Assembly: GCA_008933615.1 (NCBI GenBank)
Contig: WBUR01000006.1
Span: 54,111-118,110, forward strand
Source of the DNA: a bacterium
Lineage (GTDB): Bacteria > CLD3 > SB21
DNA: 64,000 bases
Direction: 5' to 3'
The stretch's first letter is position 1. Each line of letters opens with the position of its first letter. The notes below the pieces were generated by a model, which did no database searches, was not told the origin of the DNA, and saw only the letters and a list, made by a program, of their open reading frames with translations. Made by a program: the position numbers and the translations under genes. Of this stretch, positions 9,252 through 18,342 are shown one piece after another.

Positions 9252-9279
9252 AAAACCTCGAATATATATTCGAGGTTTT
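9252..9279 (-). terminator. Intrinsic terminator after the CsgG-like gene
   Basis: A perfect inverted repeat with arms AAAACCTCGAAT / ATTCGAGGTTTT and a four-base loop. On the minus strand it is followed by a run of T, so it ends the transcript of the envelope module before glyA. Confidence 0.85.
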
Positions 9280-9298
9280 GTGAATTAGCTTGAAACAA

Positions 9299-9964
9299 TT
9301 AAGGCAGAGCGGGCGGGCTTGCAAAAGAAGCCGTTCCGCTTTCTTTTTTCTTCAGCAATAGAAAAGCCCCGGCGCCTCCGCCAATGGCTAAACCTCCAAG
9401 AACCCACCAAATCGTATTACTCTCTAATTTAATTTTCATCGGCTCCAGTCCGGCAAATATTCTTGCTATGTTCCTCATGACTTGAACTAGACCTTCGGTA
9501 GGGCCGATATAGTCTTGTTTGGAAGAATTGATAACCTTTCCGGTTTCCACTTCAATAAGCCTGACGTCAACCGTGTAAGTCCTGCCAACTTTCCCAATGG
9601 TGCCAATAGCTACTTGTTCCGCGCTCAAAAGCTTTCCTGCTTTCGCCGCGTTGGATTCGCTCAGTTCAGATATCGAGAAATCCTGTTCTTTTAGGAGGGC
9701 ATCCATTTGCGAGCGCTCTATCAGATCGAATTTTTTTAACTCCTGCATTTCGCTTCGTAATCGGTCCGATAAGGCCGCGGCTTCCGATTTCAATATTCCT
9801 CCACTTACCTGTAGATCCAAAACCGCAACTACCGGCTTATTATCCTTACTTTTTTCTTGGGCGACCAGACGGGTCGGGATGAAAACCGTTGAACCAATCT
9901 GCAAATTAAAGAACATAACTGCAATTGTAACGGCGATAGGTCTGTTCAATTTATTCATACTCAA
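9299..9964 (-). CDS. CsgG/FlgO-like periplasmic protein with C-terminal membrane anchor
   Basis: A 221-residue exported protein. An N-terminal signal segment (about 10-35, likely cleaved near LVAQ-EKS) precedes a CsgG-like domain (44-160) with VVAVLDLQVSGG, LIERSQMDALLKEQDF and LLSAEQVAIGTIGKVGRTY. This fold is found in curli CsgG and in FlgO/LpoB-type proteins. A hydrophobic stretch (about 186-204) followed by KKKE forms a C-terminal anchor, which differs from pore-forming CsgG. The same domain occurs at the N terminus of the PEGA protein at 44651. It is 45 bases downstream of the large T9SS protein gene and ends at a terminator, so it may assist that protein's envelope function. Confidence 0.75.
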   Translation of the reverse strand: MSMNKLNRPIAVTIAVMFFNLQIGSTVFIPTRLVAQEKSKDNKPVVAVLDLQVSGGILKSEAAALSDRLRSEMQELKKFDLIERSQMDALLKEQDFSISELSESNAAKAGKLLSAEQVAIGTIGKVGRTYTVDVRLIEVETGKVINSSKQDYIGPTEGLVQVMRNIARIFAGLEPMKIKLESNTIWWVLGGLAIGGGAGAFLLLKKKESGTASFASPPALP

Positions 9965-10009
9965 TCCTTTTTCACATTTATAAGCACGTTTTTGAAATTT
10001 CTTATAAAA

Positions 10010-13000
10010 TTACTTAACAAAAATCATTTTATGAGTTTGCGTAAATGCTTTTTTGGCATTAGCAGTTCTGACTTCAAGGCGATAGAAATACATCCCGCTG
10101 GCTACACCAATACCATAATCATTCCTTCCATCCCATAACACGCTGTATGATGCCGCCGTTTGTTCTGAATTGACCAATGTCCTTACCTTCTGACCCAGCG
10201 CATTGTATACGATCAGCTGCACCCGTGCAGATTGCGGAAGTCCATACTTAATCGTTGTCGTCGGATTGAAAGGGTTCGGATAGTTTTGTGTCAAATAGAA
10301 TGACGCGGGTATGGTCAATATTTCTGTTGACTCAATGTACTGTTTCGTTCCAACAAGCAGACGGTAATGATGTGTTTCATTTGCCGAAACAGACAATACC
10401 ACCTTCTGCTCAGTTTTAAGATCGATCTTAGTGGCCCGATCCCGATCTACAAGGACGATTTCACGATTAGCCGACACGGTTTCAATTCCAGTCCAGGCTA
10501 GCTCAACGGTTTGCTTACCCGATGCCGCCTTTATTTCAAAATCCCAGTAATTTCCATCCTGACTTATAGATTTGAATTCTGAATTGAGATAGATTCTTTG
10601 ATCATTAACAAATTGCAGTTGTACTTCATCTCGACTAAGCACAGGTAATAGTTGTTTATCAAAACGATCCATGCCTATCTGAGCATCCTGTAATTCGCCT
10701 AAACGATAAGTTGAAAAATCGTCATCACTTTCAGGTTTTAGTTTCAATGCAATTATATATTCTTTTAAACCTAAATTATTTTTTTCCGGCAATCGAGTTT
10801 TTTGTGATGGCGAAACTTTTCCTGCTGCAGTTGCATTGAGTGCCGGGTAATAGAGTGTGAAACTGCCGCTATCGGGATCTGAGTAATAAAAGTAGCCTTT
10901 CCATGGTTCCAGTTTTAGATCAAGCGCTTGTTCCTGGTCAACGTATTTGAATCGCCCGTTGTCCAGTACCACAAGATTGGTAAGATCAATTTTGTCGTTT
11001 AGATTTGCTATAACCAACCACGAAATATCAAACGTATAGGGATTGGAAATCATATTCCATCCGCTATTAATCAGTGTTATTGCCTCTTCAGGTGTAACGG
11101 TTTTTCCGGTTCCGGAGTTGAGTATTTTTGGTTTTCGAGTAATGCATAAGTACGACTGGCCGGAATTAATTGTACCAAAAGATCCATCAGAGGCTTTGAT
11201 GAATTGACTGTTGTCATACCGATACAATTGCCAATCGCCCTTATCCCCCAGTTCCCCCATATTGCTTGCACCAAAAGCTCCCTGCGGGGTTTTGTCATTC
11301 AACGTTATGGGAAATGAAACCAGGCGATAAGCTTTGTTAGATGTGCCGCCCGGAAGCGTTAATGTGCTGCTGCTGTTTAGACCCGGCGCAGATTTTACAG
11401 ACACGCTAAGTGCATAAGGATTGAATTCTCCATCATCCGGAAATTGAACGATCGTTGTGCCGGAACTTATTTGTACAAAAAACTCCAGACCGGCCTCAGT
11501 AATTTCGTCGGATGGAATAGTAGCTCTAAGAACTGCATTGGGGCCGGCAATCCCGGATTTTGGCATCATAGAGCGCTGCTTGTAACCTGCATTGCCGCTC
11601 CCGGTTGCCCTATATTTGAGAATACCGGTCAAATCGGAGACGTTGATTTTTTGAAGGGTTATGTCGATGCTTAAATCATTATTCAGTTGTGGGTCTACTG
11701 CGGAAGCGTCAAACGAGATCGCAGAACCCGTTCCTAAGATTTTGAATGTGTGGAGAGAATCTTTATTGTTATTGAGAAAGTTGTATGCGTTGCTGCGAAT
11801 GACCAAATTGTCTTCATAAGATTTATTTGAATCAGGTGTAAAACTAATCGTTATAGGTATCGTCCGACTGGGCGGCACTGTCAATTGAGTGCTGTCCGTT
11901 CCGTTAACATCAGCGATATTGAAATTTGCTCCGCTTTGCAAATAAATATCACTGATGTACAGCGCATCATCACCGGTATTGGCTAGCACAAAACTGGCTG
12001 TCTGCGTTGCATTGAGCAGCACGCCACGAACATCCAAAGAATCGCCTTTGAGATTGGTCGTGATTCGAGCGGCTTTGGTATTGCCTGTTAACCGGGTCGT
12101 CAAGACAACGGCGCTATCACCAAAACCGGTTGATGCCCTAACTCTGTATACCGCCCGAAGTGTGGCCTCTTTGATTCCTAAAGTCTGAGGCGTAAATACG
12201 ACCGGCACTTGTAATACAGATTTTAATTGAACAACATAATGCCCCTGAATATTTTGAATTCTGAAACTTCCGGAAAGATCACCACTGATTCCGATTGAAT
12301 CCAGATCTAGATTCGCGGTTCCTGTGTTGTAGAAATTGACTAATAGGGCAGCGGAGTCTGATGCAACCGAAGTGGGTAACGAAGCTACTGCGGTGTCTCT
12401 CGTTACAATGGCCGTCTGTGTCAGTGTCCAAATGCCGTTATTCGCTGCCGCGTAGACCAACACATTATTGCTGTTGTCGCGTAAAGTTACCAGATTAGCT
12501 ACCCGAAGCTGATCAACCGGCGATTCCGTAATTTCTGCCCAATGCACATTATTAGCAAAGCTCGTTTTGTATATGCGCCGAAAACCTGAATTGTTCCCAT
12601 AAGTCTCTATAAGCAAGTAATACCCATCCTCACCGGTAAAGAGATTTTGGATTACTCCGCCTGTGGGAATAAGATTCAATATGGATGAACTGACATCCTC
12701 AAATTGGTATAGCTGAGGTCCGTGCTCCAGGCTCCCGAATTCCAGACGATTGCCTTGTCTCCAAACAAGAATGTTATTTCTAAGATCAGGATTACGATCT
12801 ATTACGAAATTCTGAATTGTATTGCTTGCATCCGTATAAACCAGGCTCCATGTCGAACTTTGTCCATATGGCATATAATAGATTTTATCATCCGTCGATG
12901 CAAAAATTCGTGTGAACTGACGTATTTGATCGTAATACGCTGCAACGTGTTTTACCTTATGGCCGATAAATGGCGTCATATCAAGGGTCTGCCAGGACTT

Positions 13001-14479
13001 TCCAAAATTGGAACTAACTACTACTGCTCCGTTTGGGCTTGAATTGGATCCGACCGCTGCAACCATTCCAATGGGCGAAGCTACTCCAAAAGAATAATGA
13101 AAACTGACTGCATCCACGACGAGATTCATACTCCCTGGAAAATCGACGGAATCCCAAGGTACCGGTTGTCTGGTATCAAAAATCTTGCCGTTTTGCAGCA
13201 CATAACGCGAGGTGTCATCGCCGTCAGTCGAATTATTCGGCCCCTGATAATAATCGAAAGTTCGGATATCGTTATTAGGTCCTATACCCGTAATGGTCAA
13301 ATAGTCGGCGCCGTAATTTAAACTTCCTATAAGATCCTGTGTTCCTGTTTGGGCAACAATGAAAGGCCCATTAGCAAAAAGAATTTTCTTTATGTCATTC
13401 GCATTCAGGCCGATAGTAATTTCTGTCAGGCTTACGACACCCGAACTCGTGATAATCATTTTTGTAGCATTTTTATCATAATTTGCATAGAAGCGTCCCG
13501 TATCAGCCGGCGATCTGACAAAGGTACCCCCACGGATCATATTCAAATCACCTTGAGCAGATAGCAACTGGTACCAAGATGCACCGCCATTATTGGTCTT
13601 TAGTAAACCGATGGGTGAGGCAACGACGTGCTCGGGCGACCCAATCTCTCGTTGCTGCCAACTAAAAAAATTGGATTGAACATAACCGGCAGTTAATCCT
13701 TTATTCGAAGCATACGTGACCGTCCACAAAGCGCCTCCGTTATTACTGCGAAGTATTTTCGTGCTGTCTGCACGTCCAATAAGAATGTGTACTGTGGACG
13801 TTATGTTCTGTTCAACATATATTTTTGCGATTCGCCATCCTGGCATTAAATTCAATAAAGGCGTCCCAAAATCGACTCCGCCATTCTCAGATGAAAAAAG
13901 TTCGGTTCCCGATGCCGCATACATCTTACCGGACGGGTTTTGAGGATCAAAGGCAAATGCGGTCAACAAATTAAGAGAATCTCCTAAAGTTCTCACCTTT
14001 TGCCAACTTTTTCCGCCATTCAAACTCTTGTAAAGTTTCTCCGTATCAAAGGTAAATAGCTGTGTGGGATTAAGAGGATTGATCTGTATGTCATTAATAA
14101 ATCCGATGTGCTCTGTTCCTATAGTAGTCAACGATTGGCTCCATGAAACGCCTTCATCAATTGAATAAAATATGTTGCCATTACCGGTTCCTGCATAGAT
14201 GCGGCCGCTATTGGATGAATCAACAATAAGTTTAGTGATATAATCCTGAACATTAGTCAGAAAAACCCATGATTGGCCTTCATTAACCGTCTTGTATATC
14301 TGACCTGATCGTGTTCCGGCATACATTACCGCCGGATTTTTAAAATCAATAGCCATTGCATCATAATCCCCTCCGTCCGGACCAAGATTGACCCAGCTTG
14401 TTTGGGATTGGGCCTGATTTGCCAGAGCCCAGAAGAAAAAGCAAAAGAGTGTAAATCGTAGTTTTGTAGCAAGTGGCAT
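10010..14479 (-). CDS. Large secreted protein with sortilin/BNR-like repeats and T9SS sorting domain
   Basis: A 1489-residue extracellular or surface protein. An N-terminal signal peptide (1-26) is followed by many 'KT.NGG.SW' BNR/sortilin-like beta-propeller repeats over about residues 30-700, then two choice-of-anchor-D (ASPM/SPD-2/hydin-like) immunoglobulin-type domains (about 690-930), a further beta-rich region, and a C-terminal T9SS type A sorting domain (about 1395-1489) with QNYPNPFNPTTTIKYGLP and a GMYFYRL strand. The sorting domain shows export by the type IX system, typical of FCB bacteria. Propeller repeats suggest glycan or protein binding or enzyme-like activity, but no catalytic signature is visible. 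It is followed after 45 bases by the CsgG-like gene. Confidence 0.85.
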   Translation of the reverse strand: MPLATKLRFTLFCFFFWALANQAQSQTSWVNLGPDGGDYDAMAIDFKNPAVMYAGTRSGQIYKTVNEGQSWVFLTNVQDYITKLIVDSSNSGRIYAGTGNGNIFYSIDEGVSWSQSLTTIGTEHIGFINDIQINPLNPTQLFTFDTEKLYKSLNGGKSWQKVRTLGDSLNLLTAFAFDPQNPSGKMYAASGTELFSSENGGVDFGTPLLNLMPGWRIAKIYVEQNITSTVHILIGRADSTKILRSNNGGALWTVTYASNKGLTAGYVQSNFFSWQQREIGSPEHVVASPIGLLKTNNGGASWYQLLSAQGDLNMIRGGTFVRSPADTGRFYANYDKNATKMIITSSGVVSLTEITIGLNANDIKKILFANGPFIVAQTGTQDLIGSLNYGADYLTITGIGPNNDIRTFDYYQGPNNSTDGDDTSRYVLQNGKIFDTRQPVPWDSVDFPGSMNLVVDAVSFHYSFGVASPIGMVAAVGSNSSPNGAVVVSSNFGKSWQTLDMTPFIGHKVKHVAAYYDQIRQFTRIFASTDDKIYYMPYGQSSTWSLVYTDASNTIQNFVIDRNPDLRNNILVWRQGNRLEFGSLEHGPQLYQFEDVSSSILNLIPTGGVIQNLFTGEDGYYLLIETYGNNSGFRRIYKTSFANNVHWAEITESPVDQLRVANLVTLRDNSNNVLVYAAANNGIWTLTQTAIVTRDTAVASLPTSVASDSAALLVNFYNTGTANLDLDSIGISGDLSGSFRIQNIQGHYVVQLKSVLQVPVVFTPQTLGIKEATLRAVYRVRASTGFGDSAVVLTTRLTGNTKAARITTNLKGDSLDVRGVLLNATQTASFVLANTGDDALYISDIYLQSGANFNIADVNGTDSTQLTVPPSRTIPITISFTPDSNKSYEDNLVIRSNAYNFLNNNKDSLHTFKILGTGSAISFDASAVDPQLNNDLSIDITLQKINVSDLTGILKYRATGSGNAGYKQRSMMPKSGIAGPNAVLRATIPSDEITEAGLEFFVQISSGTTIVQFPDDGEFNPYALSVSVKSAPGLNSSSTLTLPGGTSNKAYRLVSFPITLNDKTPQGAFGASNMGELGDKGDWQLYRYDNSQFIKASDGSFGTINSGQSYLCITRKPKILNSGTGKTVTPEEAITLINSGWNMISNPYTFDISWLVIANLNDKIDLTNLVVLDNGRFKYVDQEQALDLKLEPWKGYFYYSDPDSGSFTLYYPALNATAAGKVSPSQKTRLPEKNNLGLKEYIIALKLKPESDDDFSTYRLGELQDAQIGMDRFDKQLLPVLSRDEVQLQFVNDQRIYLNSEFKSISQDGNYWDFEIKAASGKQTVELAWTGIETVSANREIVLVDRDRATKIDLKTEQKVVLSVSANETHHYRLLVGTKQYIESTEILTIPASFYLTQNYPNPFNPTTTIKYGLPQSARVQLIVYNALGQKVRTLVNSEQTAASYSVLWDGRNDYGIGVASGMYFYRLEVRTANAKKAFTQTHKMIFVK

Positions 14480-14647
14480 ATTCTTCTCCTCAAGAGTTGA
14501 ATCTTTAAATAGTTTTAATGAATTTGTTTTAGAATGGATAAGAACTTATTATGTATACAATCAAGAGAGGTGTGAATATAGAGAACTAAGTAAAATAGCC
14601 CGTGTATGCGCTATTGTCAAGATGAAAATGACCAACGGTTTAATAAA
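14480..14647. other. Leader region of the T9SS protein gene
   Basis: An AT-rich non-coding stretch between the FecR terminator and the 10010-14479 gene. It should hold that gene's promoter, with GAGGAGAA just before the ATG as ribosome site. No repeat or operator is evident. Confidence 0.4.
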
Positions 14648-14678
14648 AAACCCGGAAAGTTTATAACTTTCCGGGTTT
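14648..14678 (-). terminator. Intrinsic terminator after the FecR-domain gene
   Basis: Arms AAACCCGGAAAGT and ACTTTCCGGGTTT pair perfectly around a five-base loop. Read on the minus strand a T-run follows. It separates the FecR/secreted-protein transcript from the T9SS gene. Confidence 0.88.
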
Positions 14679-14701
14679 CAAATATTCTTTTAACGTTTTT
14701 A

Positions 14702-15382
14702 TTAGTATTGGATCTTAACTTCTTTTTCTTTGCCGTCAGCATCCTTGAAACGAATGATGATTTCTTCTTTCAGATCTCCGGCATCCGGAATATCCGACTC
14801 TTTAGTTTCTTCAACCGTGATTTCGCCGGCTTTCGTTGATCTGCCGGTTTGGCCTGCGCTGACGTTGGAAGTTTGATTTGTGATTTTATTGGTAATTTCT
14901 ATCAAACCTTCAAGTCCGACGATCGTTGTTCCGCCGGTACCTTCCATGACCCAAAACTCAGTTCCCTTGACAGACGCCACTGATGTCGGCGTTGCAACCT
15001 GGAACGAACCTTTTTGTTTGGAAACCTTGACGAAAAGTTCTCCGACATCCATGACAAGCTGTTTGCTGATGGATTTGCCTTCATACGTTCCTTGAATTTT
15101 CAGGATCGAATTCGGTTTGACTTTGACGATGCTTTTGTCATCCAGGAACATCACCGCTGCATACCCGTCGCCGCTCGTTTTGACTTCATCCCCTGAAAAC
15201 AGGCGGGAACCTTTGCTCAGAGTCGACCAGCTTTTTCCAGTTTTAGATTGTGCTTTGCCCAACGCTTTCACGACAAAAGCGACAGCTTTGTTATCGTTGG
15301 CCTGAGCCAAATAAACAGTGGCACCAATCGTGATCGATGCGACCACGAAAACAGCCACGAATTTAAAAATTAGATTTTTCAT
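14702..15382 (-). CDS. FecR-domain periplasmic protein
   Basis: A 226-residue exported protein with an N-terminal signal or anchor helix (about 5-27) and a FecR domain (about 33-175): GKAQSKTGKSW, LFSGDEVKTSGDGYAAVMFLDD, VKVKPNS and VATPTSVASVKGTEFWV are the characteristic beta-strand segments. It lacks the N-terminal cytoplasmic part of true FecR anti-sigma regulators, and no sigma factor is nearby, so it is more likely a structural or sensory envelope protein. The acidic C terminus (about 185-226) has no domain I recognise. It lies 44 bases downstream of the secreted protein gene and ends at a strong terminator. Confidence 0.82.
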   Translation of the reverse strand: MKNLIFKFVAVFVVASITIGATVYLAQANDNKAVAFVVKALGKAQSKTGKSWSTLSKGSRLFSGDEVKTSGDGYAAVMFLDDKSIVKVKPNSILKIQGTYEGKSISKQLVMDVGELFVKVSKQKGSFQVATPTSVASVKGTEFWVMEGTGGTTIVGLEGLIEITNKITNQTSNVSAGQTGRSTKAGEITVEETKESDIPDAGDLKEEIIIRFKDADGKEKEVKIQY

Positions 15383-15426
15383 AATGATCTTTACTCCAAT
15401 TGCTATTATTTAAATTAATATAATTT

Positions 15427-16572
15427 TTATGGTTTGATCGACCATTTTGCACTGGCGGATATGTCGCCTAACTTTGTGCGCAATTCATCCACCGTCGCCG
15501 CTTTGCCGTTGATCTCGATTGAAAATGCGCTATAGCCCTTGAGTAAATCTGCAATATTTACGCCTTTGGCCGCTGCCGATAACAGGCCAATGATCTCATC
15601 CGTATTTAAACCACTCGTGTTGATTGTTCCGCCAGAACCGCTGACGGTAAAATTAGCAATGTTGCTGTTGACCAGATTTTGTGTTCCGGTGATAGGATCT
15701 TGCTGCACCATCGTAACCCGGTAACAGTACTCGCCGTCCAGAAGTCCTGGATTCCATGTGAGGTTGTTTTCGATCAATGTTGCGCCGCCGCCACCTGTAG
15801 GTCCACCAGCGGTCGTTTGATACGAAGTAGAACCAAGTTCAATAATTGCGCGCTGGGAAGAATTATTCAAAGCATCTTCCTGGGTCTGATTCGGTTTGAG
15901 TTTTGCGATTGTTAATTTGAATTTTTGCCCCCCGACCGCTGACCATTGAAACTGGGGTAATGAAGAAACTGTGCTTCCGTTTGCAGGCATGATCACGTCA
16001 ACGGTTGCGCCGGAAAGAACCTGAATAACAATGGATTTACAAGAAGAAGTAGGCACAGTTGGAAAATCCGAGGTGGATATCTTGAATTCAAACGTACCGC
16101 TTGGTAAGCCGCCTTTTAATTTCTTAATATAGTCATCTGAAATTCTTGGGGTTTGGAACGGCGCTCCAACCCTTTTGTTGGCAAGACTCTTCACGTTCAG
16201 AAGTTGAGGCACGGCAATGAATAGTGGTTGATTACTCGGAACGGTCAAAGTTACTAGGAGATTTTGCTGAAACATTGGTGTCGAACCATCGAATAATTCA
16301 ACCTTAAGCGTAATGTGCTTCGCGGACAGAGTCGGATTTGTTATTTGAATTCCGAAATTCTGAAACGCTGAAAGATTCGCGTCTGATCTACCGATACCTA
16401 GTAAACTAACCGGAAAGAATGAGAATTGAAGCGGGGCATCGGGGCGAATATTAATAACCACGCCGCTATCAGTGTCACATTGCGCAAACAGCGGTTGAAA
16501 AGAAAAGACCGCGAAGGCAAGCACAACAAATGCTGTCAGCCTTATTTGGTCTAAAATAAAACTCTTTTTCAT
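15427..16572 (-). CDS. Secreted protein with fibronectin-like segment, function unknown
   Basis: A 381-residue exported protein: basic N terminus, hydrophobic core and a likely cleavage at LFAQ-C (about 31). The middle part has beta-rich segments, including the 'MPANGSTVSSLPQFQWSAV' type start of a fibronectin/cadherin-like domain (about 195-310), a Gly-rich linker, and a C-terminal region (about 320-381) with helical content. I do not recognise a family. Co-directional with FecR-domain, T9SS and CsgG-like genes, it probably belongs to one envelope module. Its promoter region is shared with the divergent methyltransferase gene and contains a CRP/FNR-like palindrome. Confidence 0.7.
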   Translation of the reverse strand: MKKSFILDQIRLTAFVVLAFAVFSFQPLFAQCDTDSGVVINIRPDAPLQFSFFPVSLLGIGRSDANLSAFQNFGIQITNPTLSAKHITLKVELFDGSTPMFQQNLLVTLTVPSNQPLFIAVPQLLNVKSLANKRVGAPFQTPRISDDYIKKLKGGLPSGTFEFKISTSDFPTVPTSSCKSIVIQVLSGATVDVIMPANGSTVSSLPQFQWSAVGGQKFKLTIAKLKPNQTQEDALNNSSQRAIIELGSTSYQTTAGGPTGGGGATLIENNLTWNPGLLDGEYCYRVTMVQQDPITGTQNLVNSNIANFTVSGSGGTINTSGLNTDEIIGLLSAAAKGVNIADLLKGYSAFSIEINGKAATVDELRTKLGDISASAKWSIKP

Positions 16573-16676
16573 AAGTTTCTCCTTGCGATTAAGTTTCGAA
16601 ATTTTCAGATTGATATATTTAAATTATAATTATTATCGACAGGTCTATAAATATAGAAAACTCACTTCACAGATGC

Positions 16677-16692
16677 TGTGACATTGGTCACA
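16677..16692. promoter_or_regulatory. CRP/FNR-type palindrome between divergent genes
   Basis: TGTGACATTGGTCACA is a perfect match to TGTGA-N6-TCACA, the consensus of cAMP-receptor-protein family sites. It lies 30 bases before the ATG at 16722 and 105 bases before the start of the minus-strand secreted protein gene. Given its position it may repress the former and activate the latter, but no member of the regulator family is encoded in the window. Confidence 0.55.
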
Positions 16693-16721
16693 AACATAAA
16701 CATATATTAAACATACACTAA

Positions 16722-17312
16722 ATGAAAACTCTCGTTGTCAGCTTAGGGAAAGTTTTTTTTAGGATAAGAGGTTTGACTCCGATTCCGTTTTATATCGCTT
16801 GTTTTTTTTACTCAAGAATTGAATTGATTTTTTTCTTAACAGGTTTCCTGCTGATTGGGTTAGGCGAATGTTTAAGAATTTTTTCCGTCGGGTACCTTGG
16901 GGTTTTATCACGAAAAACCAATTATGCGGACGCAGAAAAATTGGTAATGAGCGGCCCTTACCGTTTTGTGAGAAACCCTATATATCTTGGTAATATGTTA
17001 ATATATTTAGGATTCACCGTATTGTCAAATGTTTTCTTTCCCCTATTTTCTCTGATGACCTTTGTTTTTTTTATGTTTGTCTATTATTCAATCGCCCTTT
17101 ATGAGGAAACCGTGTTGATGCTACAATTTGACCTGAGATACCAACGGTATATGCTTTCGGTTCCGCGTTTTTTTCCCCTCTTTCGTACAAACCTGCAGAT
17201 CGATTCTGCACAAGAATTTGATCCTGCAATGGCTCTACAATCCGAGAAAACAACCTTGATCGTCTTAGTTTTGGCTTTCTCTGCAATGGTAATAAAGAAC
17301 TATACGCTTTAG
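16722..17312 (+). CDS. ICMT/PEMT-like membrane methyltransferase
   Basis: A 196-residue integral membrane protein with about four hydrophobic helices. The conserved block MSGPYRFVRNPIYLGNML (about 77-94) and the later ...FDLRYQRYMLSVPRFFP (about 136-152) are typical of isoprenylcysteine carboxyl methyltransferase and phospholipid methyltransferase-like bacterial proteins, which use SAM on membrane substrates. The C-terminal end carries one more hydrophobic segment. It is a single gene, divergent from the envelope module, so the substrate cannot be inferred. Confidence 0.8.
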   Translation: MKTLVVSLGKVFFRIRGLTPIPFYIACFFYSRIELIFFLTGFLLIGLGECLRIFSVGYLGVLSRKTNYADAEKLVMSGPYRFVRNPIYLGNMLIYLGFTVLSNVFFPLFSLMTFVFFMFVYYSIALYEETVLMLQFDLRYQRYMLSVPRFFPLFRTNLQIDSAQEFDPAMALQSEKTTLIVLVLAFSAMVIKNYTL

Positions 17313-17336
17313 CGCGCGTTTCAGCCGAAAAAAAAA

Positions 17337-17360
17337 GAGGCTGTCAGTAGTGACAACCTC
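17337..17360 (-). terminator. Intrinsic terminator after hbd
   Basis: Arms GAGGCTGTCA and TGACAACCTC pair with one G-T wobble around GTAG. On the minus strand the stem is followed by nine T residues, so it terminates the hbd transcript. Confidence 0.85.
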
Positions 17361-17399
17361 CATTGAATCGATCAAGTGAAAACACAAGGCAATGTCGTT

Positions 17400-18305
17400 T
17401 TACTTGATATAACTGACGATTTCCGGATTCACAACGGGAGTACCGGTAGAATAGTCATAAAAACCTTTACCTGATTTCTTTCCGTAAAAACCGGCCATGA
17501 ACATTTTTCTTAAGAGCGGAGGGCATGCATACATGGATTCTCCGTATTCTTTTAACATGATTTCCGCAATGCGGTACGTCGTGTCAATTCCCACAAAATC
17601 CAGCAAAGTAAGCGGACCCATTGGATATCCGCAGCCCAACATCATTCCTTTATCAATATCTTCTATCGATGCGGTTCCGTTTTGCACTGCGCGAATGGCC
17701 CCGAGGAGATAGGGCACTAATAAGAAGTTGACTACAAATCCGGAATTGTCCTTCGCGGCAATCGGAGTTTTTCCAAGCGCTTTTCCAAGTTCAAAAGCGG
17801 TATCAAAAGTCTCATCCGACGTCCGTACGCCCTTAACGATCTCAACGAGTTTCATCACCGGCACCGGATTAAAAAAGTGCATCCCGCAAAAACGGTCTGC
17901 ACGTTGTGTGTAAGCAGCCATTTCCGTTATGGTCAAGCTGGACGTATTGGAAGCAAATATAGTATGGGCAGGACAAATTTTATCTAAGTATGAATAAATT
18001 TCACCCTTTAGTTTGATGTCTTCTGTGATCGCTTCGATAATCACGTCGCAATTTTTCAGGTCGTCCAAGCTGGCCGTTCCGGTCAGATTAGCGATAGTCT
18101 TGTCCTTTTCTTCCGACGTGATTTTACCTTTTGCAGCATTTCTTTCCAATTGCTTTTTAATATTTCCGATCCCTTTGTCGGCCAACTCTTGCGTCACTTC
18201 ACGCGCAATGGTTTTATAACCTGCAGCCGCTGCAATTTGTGCAATACCCGCCCCCATAAGCCCGCATCCCAATACGCCGACGGTTTTGATGTTTTTTACA
18301 TCCAT
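17400..18305 (-). CDS. hbd: 3-hydroxybutyryl-CoA dehydrogenase
   Basis: An NAD(P)-dependent dehydrogenase of 301 residues that oxidises (S)-3-hydroxybutyryl-CoA to acetoacetyl-CoA, or runs the reverse reaction. It shows the Rossmann motif GVLGCGLMGAGIA (11-23), the SNTSSLTITE segment, catalytic-loop GMHFFNPVPVMKLVEIV with its active-site histidine, and the C-terminal domain GPLTLLDFVGIDT. Length and layout fit Hbd/PaaH single-domain enzymes. It could act in the lower benzoyl-CoA pathway (crotonyl-CoA to acetyl-CoA) whose upper part is at 109-6961, though it is a separate unit. Confidence 0.93.
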   Translation of the reverse strand: MDVKNIKTVGVLGCGLMGAGIAQIAAAAGYKTIAREVTQELADKGIGNIKKQLERNAAKGKITSEEKDKTIANLTGTASLDDLKNCDVIIEAITEDIKLKGEIYSYLDKICPAHTIFASNTSSLTITEMAAYTQRADRFCGMHFFNPVPVMKLVEIVKGVRTSDETFDTAFELGKALGKTPIAAKDNSGFVVNFLLVPYLLGAIRAVQNGTASIEDIDKGMMLGCGYPMGPLTLLDFVGIDTTYRIAEIMLKEYGESMYACPPLLRKMFMAGFYGKKSGKGFYDYSTGTPVVNPEIVSYIK

Positions 18306-18342
18306 GATCGTAATCTCCTTGTTGATGAATAATGAACTGAAA

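Noticed and set aside
9160..9298. Possible glycine riboswitch upstream of glyA
   Set aside because: Only the terminator of the preceding gene and AT-rich sequence are seen; no glycine aptamer pattern.
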